Assembly: GCF_910594005.1 (NCBI RefSeq)
Contig: NC_057817.1
Coordinates: forward strand, 33,023,001-33,087,000
Direction of reading: 5' to 3'
DNA length: 64,000 nt
Source: Cervus elaphus
Lineage: Eukaryota; Chordata; Mammalia; Artiodactyla; Cervidae
Shown here one piece after another: positions 57,399 through 64,000 of this stretch (position 1 is the first letter of the stretch; every line of letters begins with the position of its first letter). The notes under the pieces were generated by a model, which saw only the letters and a program-made list of their open reading frames with translations, searched no databases and had not been told where the DNA came from. A program made the position numbers and the translations under genes.

Positions 57399-59274
57399 AG
57401 ACAATTACTAGCATTTAAATTCTACACTTGATGTTCACACCCATGCAACCTGGCCTGAAGTTTCAGTCTTTACCTTTCCATTTTTTTCCTTTTTGGGCAA
57501 GCTATGGAACTACTTTCTGTAATATAAAGCTAGGGAGAATTTTTCATCTCAAGCACTGGAGGGAAAAAACTGCCTGGTTCCTGGACACATTTAAAGCTCT
57601 GCTAGGAATTATACGTTCAGTGAATCCCACTGAAAATTTTCTTTCATTCTGTTGTCATTAACTCCTTTTCTCCCCCTGCTGATCTACCAGTATGAAGAGC
57701 CCAAATTAACCAAATAATAAAGGTAATTTTAAGTTTATTGGAAATTATACTATGTGCTTTGGTTGAGGCATCTCATCTCTATCTTCTAGGAATCAGAACC
57801 TCTAATCCTCAAAGCACCGGGACCAGAAGCACAGATTCCCCAAGTGGGTCCCTGGAATTTATGGTTTAAGGGAAAAATTGATTTTCCCTTCGTTTCCAGA
57901 TTTACATCTTCTAGCTGTGATGGTCTTTGTTTCAATACAAATATTACTTTATCAAAGGCAAATATCACCCAACCTAGAAAGGTGTTATCTCCAAGCCAGA
58001 GGCCATGCCAAGTTCTGCGAGGCCAGCAGCTTTCAGGTGAAGTGCTGCATCATGGAACCAGTAGACACCTGCCTGATGTCTTGTCTTCTTCACCATAAAA
58101 TTCTTTGACGTGAGGCAATATTATATTGAATCTTTGTTGGTAACTTAAATCCTCTGGGTGCCTTCAGATAATGCTGCTGAAAGAGATCCTGTGGCCAGGG
58201 AAGGCAAACCCATTCCTAGAATATGTTGTCAACCTCAGAATAGAAGAATTACTCTCAATGACAATGTTATAATGTTCAGTGTTCTAAAATAAAGTTGATC
58301 ACTGCATTTCAGTGGGATCACCCTGAGTTTCCTATGTATATTTGGAGCCCAAATTATACAGATACATCTACCAACTCATTAAGTCAAGAAATTAAGGAAT
58401 AATTAGGTTTGATAAGTATTCAAGGGAGGGTTGTTCTGAAATTTTGCCCCAAGTGACTAGGATTTTTTATTTTGGATTGCTTTCAATTTGGATTTTCTGA
58501 GCCTGAGCCAAATGAATTGACCCTCTGCCCCCCTCTACTGGAAGATATTGGTAGTCAGTGATTTAAAAAATATTAAAATGTCCTTGCGGATGTGTTATAA
58601 ATTACTTTGAGAATTCCAATATTCTCTATTTGCTACCAACTATAATTTGCCATTGCTTGTTATCTTTATTTCATAATTTCTTCATAACCTCTGGAAAAGC
58701 ATTGAACAACTCATCTCTGATGAATTCTCATAATTTTTATTAAGATCGTATACTGAAGAAAAAGATAAGAATTTGCAACACTGATTGTACGAGTAGACTA
58801 ATAATTCACTTAGTTCTTTCAGTTATAATACTTGTTTAAGAAGATACCATGTGATGATTCCTTCATTTAACATACTTCACCGGGGAATTCCAACAGGGTT
58901 TTAGATGTATTTGACTAACTCTACTATTTGCTTTCTCCCTTCCTTTCCCTCTGCCCCCCACTTCCCCATTCTGCCTTCACCCCCACCCCACCCCTGCCAC
59001 ACCAACAACAGTATCTATGCAGGTTTCCAGCCACTGACCACCACTCTTCTAAGCCAAGGGGAGAGAATGGTTTAACAACATCATAACTGTGTTAGCTAAT
59101 GAGTAGGAAAAAGATTTGGCCCCTAACCATTAATGGGTTGCTTGGGTTTACAAATTGTAACCCTCTTAGAGCATTTATTTCAGTTAATTCTGTGAAAATG
59201 TTGTAAACAGAAAAGGTGATTCAAAACTGAGACCTAAGACCTCCATGCTTATAATTTCTTTTCAATCAAGCCCT
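57399..59274. other. Unassigned sequence
   Basis: Overlapping frames at 57844-58108 have no recognisable domain and no supporting structure. A C-rich stretch lies at 58950-59010. I see nothing else I can name. Confidence 0.45.
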
Positions 59275-59640
59275 TCACCTTTTTAAAATTTTCGCTGAAG
59301 TATAGTCAATTTATAATGTTGCATTACCTCCAAGTATACAGCAAAGTGAGGTATATATGTATATACATATTATATATATTTCAGAAAAAAATCTGAAAGA
59401 GAATGTATATATATATTCTCTATTCCCTTCTCAAATGTATGTGTGTGTGTATATATATATACACATATATATAGTCTTTCAGATTTTTTCTATTATAGGT
59501 TATTATAAGATACTGAATTTAGTTCCCTGTGCTATACAGTATCCTTGCTGTTTGCCTATTTTATACATGATAGTGTGTGCATGTTAATCCCAAACTCCTA
59601 ATTTACCCCTCCCTCCCCTCTTTCCCCTTTAGGTCAATCA
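59275..59640 (-). mobile_element. L1 3'UTR with TA-rich hairpin
   Basis: Antisense L1 3'UTR: CTGAAGTATAGTCAATTTAT, ACAGCAAAGTGAGG, then TTCCCTGTGCTATACAGTAT and CCCAAACTCCTAATTTACCC. The usual TA-rich spacer is enlarged and contains inverted repeats at 59383-59490. Confidence 0.8.
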
Positions 59641-60594
59641 AAAGCCCCTTTTAATAGCTCATGGCCTGCAATTGCCGTATCAGATCTGTGGGTAAGAACC
59701 GACTCAGAGCTTTGCCGAATCGCCAACTCGTCTTTTAAGGCACTTCTGGCATTTTCTTAACCTTGTACTGCACGCAGACAGCCTGCGTCATGAGTCCTGG
59801 TGTTAGCACAAGCCTATAGGACATGCACATTCAGAACTTAATCACCAAATTGCCCCTTAACCCCTCAGGACACCTAGTCAAATTACGCCTCTTCTAATCC
59901 CTTCTCAAATCACTGCCGCATGTTCCAGCTATAACCAAATCACTGCCACATGTTCCAGCTTTTATGGTGTCTTTATTTCAAAAGATGTTTTTAAAGATTA
60001 AGTTATATGATACAGCATTAAATTAATAAGATTAATCTTCCTGGATGGCTTACTGGAATTGGCTCTTTCACTCCATAGTCACATATATTTTTACTGGTCT
60101 TGAATTATGTAGTTAAAATTCTTAATGCTTTGGATGAGCAGACTGGCTCAAAGACATTAAAGTATTCACTATAAAATACAGCTTGGATTCTGAAACAGAG
60201 CTACGAATGCTACACTAGTATTTAAAATGTCACAGAAAAAGGCAATAAGTAGTTTAATGCTAAGATTCAGCTTAAGCAGCTCTGGAAATTTTGACACAGA
60301 CTTCATAACTACCACTTGCCTCTAGTTAGAATGATAATAATTACTAATGGTTTCTATTAGAGTCTAGAATGAGAAGTTTAAAAAAGTAACTGGAGACTTC
60401 ATGTTCTTTGAGGACACAGTTTTTAATTCTCATTCCAAAAATCCATGATAAAACTTTAGCGTAATAAAAAGTGTTCCCTTCTGGTACCACCGCCATATCC
60501 CAGCAGTTTTTAATGAGCAATGAACACCTGAAGGTCACCCAGTCCTCTGAAGAACTGCTCCTAAACTAATTGACTTAACTGAAATTCATTCTCC
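59641..60594. other. Unassigned; short tandem duplication
   Basis: A unit of about 30 bases ending CATGTTCCAGCT is repeated at about 59906-59960 with one difference. No gene or repeat is recognised in the remainder. Confidence 0.5.
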
Positions 60595-60599
60595 GTATT

Positions 60600-60712
60600 A
60601 CAGTCAGAATTGCCTGTCTAAAATGTATCTCGATCTTCTCAGTTCCTGTTTAATTCATTCACTGGCTACTTCTTATCTTTAAGAAAATCTATCTTGTTCA
60701 CCTAAATTTTTG
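60600..60712 (+). mobile_element. Possible L2 fragment
   Basis: Weak resemblance to an L2 3' region (CATTCACTGGCTACTTCTTA). Low support. Confidence 0.35.
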
Positions 60713-60739
60713 CATCACCTTGTGATATTTGCCACACAC

Positions 60740-60850
60740 AATAATGATGGTTGGATGGATGATAGATGGTTGGATGACGATGGACGAATGAATGAATGGG
60801 AGGATGAATGGGAGGATGCACAGACAGATGGGAAGATGGGTGGATAAATG
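60740..60850 (+). repeat. GGAT/GAAT-rich simple repeat
   Basis: Imperfect four-base repeats: GATGGTTGGATGGATGATAG, then GAATGAATGAATGGGAGGAT. Confidence 0.85.
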
Positions 60851-60909
60851 AACAGGACAGTGAGTGCAGCTAGCAAGTTTTCAGTACGGCAGACTTCCAG
60901 CTTCATAAA

Positions 60910-61100
60910 GGGTTAGTTATAGCCATTGTGTATCTCTATATGTGTGGGGGCAGTTCTTGAGACACTGGTAATATTCTATGTCTTAACTGGTGGTTACATG
61001 GATGTGTTCAATTGACTTTAATTCATCAAGTGATACTTTGATTTATATACTTTTCAATATATATGTTATATTTAAATTAAAATGTTTTAACTGTAATCAA
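60910..61100 (+). mobile_element. L1M-like 3' end
   Basis: ACTGGTGGTTACATGGATG, then TAATTCATCAAGTGATACTT and ATGTTATATTTAAATTAAAA, matching the order of old L1 3' tails. Confidence 0.7.
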
Positions 61101-61159
61101 GAAGGGAAAACTTTTTAAGGACAAGTATATTTAGCCTAGAGAAAAATATAAAAATATTA

Positions 61160-61350
61160 ATACTGTAAATTGATAATATTTACTGAGTACTTACTATGTG
61201 CATGATATTATACCAAGCATTGTAACATATTACCTCATAGCAGACCTATGAGGTACCTACTTATTAACCCTATTTGTGAGTAAGGGAAATCATTCTTGGA
61301 ACAGTTAACTGCTAGAGGTCACACAGCTGAAAGCCCATGTTCTTAGACAC
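61160..61350 (-). mobile_element. MIR element
   Basis: Antisense MIR: TACTGAGTACTTACTATGTG, TTACCTCATAGCAGACCTAT, GAGGTACCTACTTATTAACC and GAGGTCACACAGCTGAAAG. Confidence 0.8.
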
Positions 61351-61430
61351 TATTTTACAATGCTTCAGAATAACTCCAGTTCCCAAGACACAAATAAGTT
61401 TATATTTATTGCATTCTGTGTAAATCATTC

Positions 61431-62732
61431 TGGACTAGAAAAGGTCAGTTTCCACTCTAATCCCCAAGAAGGGTAATGCCAAAGAAAGTTCAGACTACAT
61501 ACAATTGTGCTCATTTCTCATGCAACCGAGGTTATGCTCAAATTCTTCAAGCTAGGCTTCAGCAGTAATTGAACAGAGAACTTACAGATGTACAAGTTGG
61601 ATTTTAAAGAGGAAGAGGAACCAAAGATCAAATTACCAACAATCGTTGGAACATAGAGAAAAAGCAAGGGAGTTTCAGAAAAACATCTACTTCTGCTTCA
61701 TTCACTATGCTAAAGCCTTTGACTGTGTGAATCACAACTGTGGAAAATTCTTCAAGAGATGGGAATGCTAAGCCACCTTACCTGTCCCCTGAGAAACCTG
61801 AATGTAGGTCAAGAAGCAACTGTAAGAACCAGACATGGAACAACCAGACATGGAACAACTGACTGGTTCAAAATTGGGAAAGGAGTATGACAAGGTTGTA
61901 TATTGTTACCCTTCTTATTTAACCTCTATGCAGAGTACATCATGTGAAATGCCGGGCTGGATGAATCACAGGCTGAAATTAAGAATGCTGGGAGAAATAT
62001 CAGCAACCTCAGATATGCAGATGATACCACTCTAATGGCAGAAAGTGAAGAGGAAATAAAGAGCCTCTTGATGAGGATGAGAAAGAATGAAAAAAGCTGG
62101 CTTGAAAATCAATATTCAAAAAACTAAGATCATGGCATCTGGTCCCATCACTTCACGGCAAATGCAAGAGGAAAAAAGTGGAAACAGTGACAGATTTTAT
62201 CTTCTTGGGTTCCAAAATTACTGTGGATGATGACTACAGCCATGAAATTAAAAGAGGCTTGCTTCTTAGAAGGAAAGCTATGACAAAGCTGACAGTGTAT
62301 TAAAAAGCTGACAAAGATACCTACGGTGTGAAAGCTATGGTTTTTCCAGTAGTCATGTATGGATGTGAGAGTTGGACTATAAGGAAAGCTGAATGTCGAA
62401 GAATTGTTGCTTTTGAACTGTGGTGTTGGAGAAGACACAGCAAGGAGACCAAACCAGTCAATTCTAAAAGAAATCAACCCTGAATATTCATTGGATTGAC
62501 TGTTACTGAAGCTGAAGCTCTAGTACTTTGGCCACCGGATGCAAAGAGCCAACTCATTGGAAAAGACCCTGATGCTGGGAAAGATTGAAGGCAAAAGGAG
62601 ATGGTTAGATAGCATCACTGACTCAGTGGACATGAATCTGTGCAAACTTCAGGAGACAGTGGAGGACAGAGGAGCCTGGCATGCTGCAGTCCCTGGGGTC
62701 ACAAAGAGTTAGACATGACTTAGTGACTGAAC
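61431..62732 (+). mobile_element. BovB LINE, 3' part
   Basis: Sense BovB of about 1.3 kb: RT N-terminal text (CTAGAAAAGGTCAGTTTCC), then palm with YADD in LRYADDTTLMAESEEE near 62011-62058, then C-terminal text with VVMYGCESW and a 3' end near TTAGTGACTGAACGACGGC. Internal deletions (61640-61660, 62285-62330) and frameshifts inactivate it. It is more diverged than the nested copy at 14.4 kb. Confidence 0.9.
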
Positions 62733-64000
62733 GACGGCAACAAAATTTTCCAAATTTCTGGATTTCACAAACCATAAAAGCTGAGGGGGAAAACTTAGAG
62801 ATACCAATATGGAATTACCAGCTTTTAATCTATTCTATTAGAAACATTTTTACTATCATTTACATCACAATAATTTTGTAAAAAATAAAAATACTAACAT
62901 AGAATATGGGAGGTACATAATCTCAGAAATAAGAATCATGCTTTGAATTAAATGAAGTTAGATTTTCAAACCTTTTACATTTTCCTAATTTTTCTCATTA
63001 TGTCAGGACTCGTGAGAACTTTTTTGTGGATCAGCATTTGAGATACACTGTTGTCTATTGGGGTTGAGTTAGAGAAATATCCCAGCACATGTTGTGATGA
63101 TAATAAAATCTTCAAATCCTAGTCCGAGAAAGTCAAAATAGACTAATATAACCAAAGAATGAAGACACAAAAATTTTAAATGAATGATTAAGCAGACAGA
63201 ATCCAGACCTATGTTAAAGTAATAATAAATATTTATTTTAGGAATTTCATGATTTTTAATTTTTTGTTTAAGTCAAAAGCAATAAAAAATACAAGTCATC
63301 ACTCACTCAGCACTGAAAATTCTTGCCAAAGCAATACAAAAAATAGAAGTAAATATTGTCTACATTCCTTTTTTTACACTGGAGTTGAGTGTATTTCAGA
63401 ATTTACAAATTTTATTTCAGAAAAGTTAAATATACTATATATTATGTAATAATAAAAACTGACACAGATTTCTGTAATTAATGATATTTCTACAATATAA
63501 TGTGTAAATGTTAACAGAATGGAAACATAAAAACTGTCTTACAGCCACTCAAATCAGATTTTAGTCCCTAAACTTATAAATTCTCCATTGTCAAACTGAA
63601 TTAAAAGAGAAGATATTGTGAACTATGAATAAAGGAGAGACAAAATTATGATACCAGTAGATTCTCTGCCTACAAAACTCTAGAGAATTAACTCGAAAAT
63701 TATAATAGGAATTCATCAAGGTAATCCCTTATTAAAGAAAATTGCCTTTTAAACACCAACAAAACTCAGAAAGCATAATGGAAAATGTGGTTTTCTTAAC
63801 AGAAAGATTTTGCATAGCAAGTGACTTAACAGAAGTGTGTGATAATTTTATTGAAATGAACTTCGTTTCTACCAAAGAAAAATGGAGTAAGCAAAAAAAT
63901 CATCATAAATAAATCCAATTTAACTTGATGGGAAGATTTTATTTTGTAGAGTTGTTGATGCTTCCAGATTAAAGTTACTAATATGTTAAAAATAATGTCT
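62733..64000. other. Unassigned AT-rich sequence
   Basis: No gene, RNA or repeat recognised up to the window end. The short frame at 63249-63449 has no domain. Confidence 0.5.

Noticed and set aside
57844..58108. Two overlapping plus-strand frames with cysteine-rich ends
   Set aside because: Two different frames over the same DNA, neither with a recognisable domain. Not supportable as a gene.
1..64000. CRISPR-like arrays or an unknown multi-gene system
   Set aside because: The recurrent spaced sequences are all dispersed SINE, BovB or L1 copies or microsatellites. No regular repeat-spacer pattern or clustered intact genes exist.

Overview
The window is nuclear DNA of a ruminant, most likely a bovid. 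It carries the diagnostic ruminant retrotransposon set: BovB (RTE-type LINE) copies ending in CTGAA/TGAAC repeats, Bov-tA and BOV-A2 SINEs, tRNA-Glu-type CHR SINEs, and L1 copies with bovid-type 3' ends. Species cannot be fixed from sequence alone. I find no intact host protein-coding gene, no functional RNA gene, no CpG island and no CRISPR. It reads as an intergenic or intronic, AT-rich stretch built from retroelements of several ages.

Layout. 1-7 kb: old L1 scraps, low-complexity DNA and unassigned sequence. 7.1-10.1 kb: one old sense-strand L1 cut by three SINE fragments and a polypurine tract. 10.5-12.8 kb: a processed pseudogene of EIF2S3 (translation factor eIF2 gamma) on the minus strand, with a target-site duplication, a poly(A) remnant and a polyadenylation signal, broken by two Bov-tA SINEs and a BovB that is itself internally inverted. 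13.4-16.65 kb: a three-layer nest, L1 3'UTR containing a plus-strand BovB containing a minus-strand BovB. 18.9-27.3 kb: a near-full-length minus-strand L1 with both ORFs decayed and a 5'UTR built partly of about 143-bp tandem units. 32.5-33.2 kb: a solo retroviral LTR sitting inside an older MIR. 35.9-38.6 kb: a 5'-inverted L1. 39.7-40.0 kb: an MLT1-like LTR. 44.8-46.3 and 49.3-51.8 kb: further minus-strand L1 pieces. 52-56 kb: badly decayed endogenous retrovirus pol pieces separated by later SINE and BovB insertions. 61.4-62.7 kb: a decayed BovB.

Function. Nothing here forms a pathway or operon. What the sequence records is insertion history: order of arrival can be read from who interrupts whom, and several insertions keep readable target-site duplications. 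I found no convincing new biological system. The items most worth checking are the EIF2S3 retrocopy with its inverted BovB, the BovB-in-BovB long inverted repeat, the monomer-type L1 5'UTR, and the LTR-in-MIR insertion. Repeat family names rest on recognition of consensus features by eye; subfamily assignment and divergence would need a library search.
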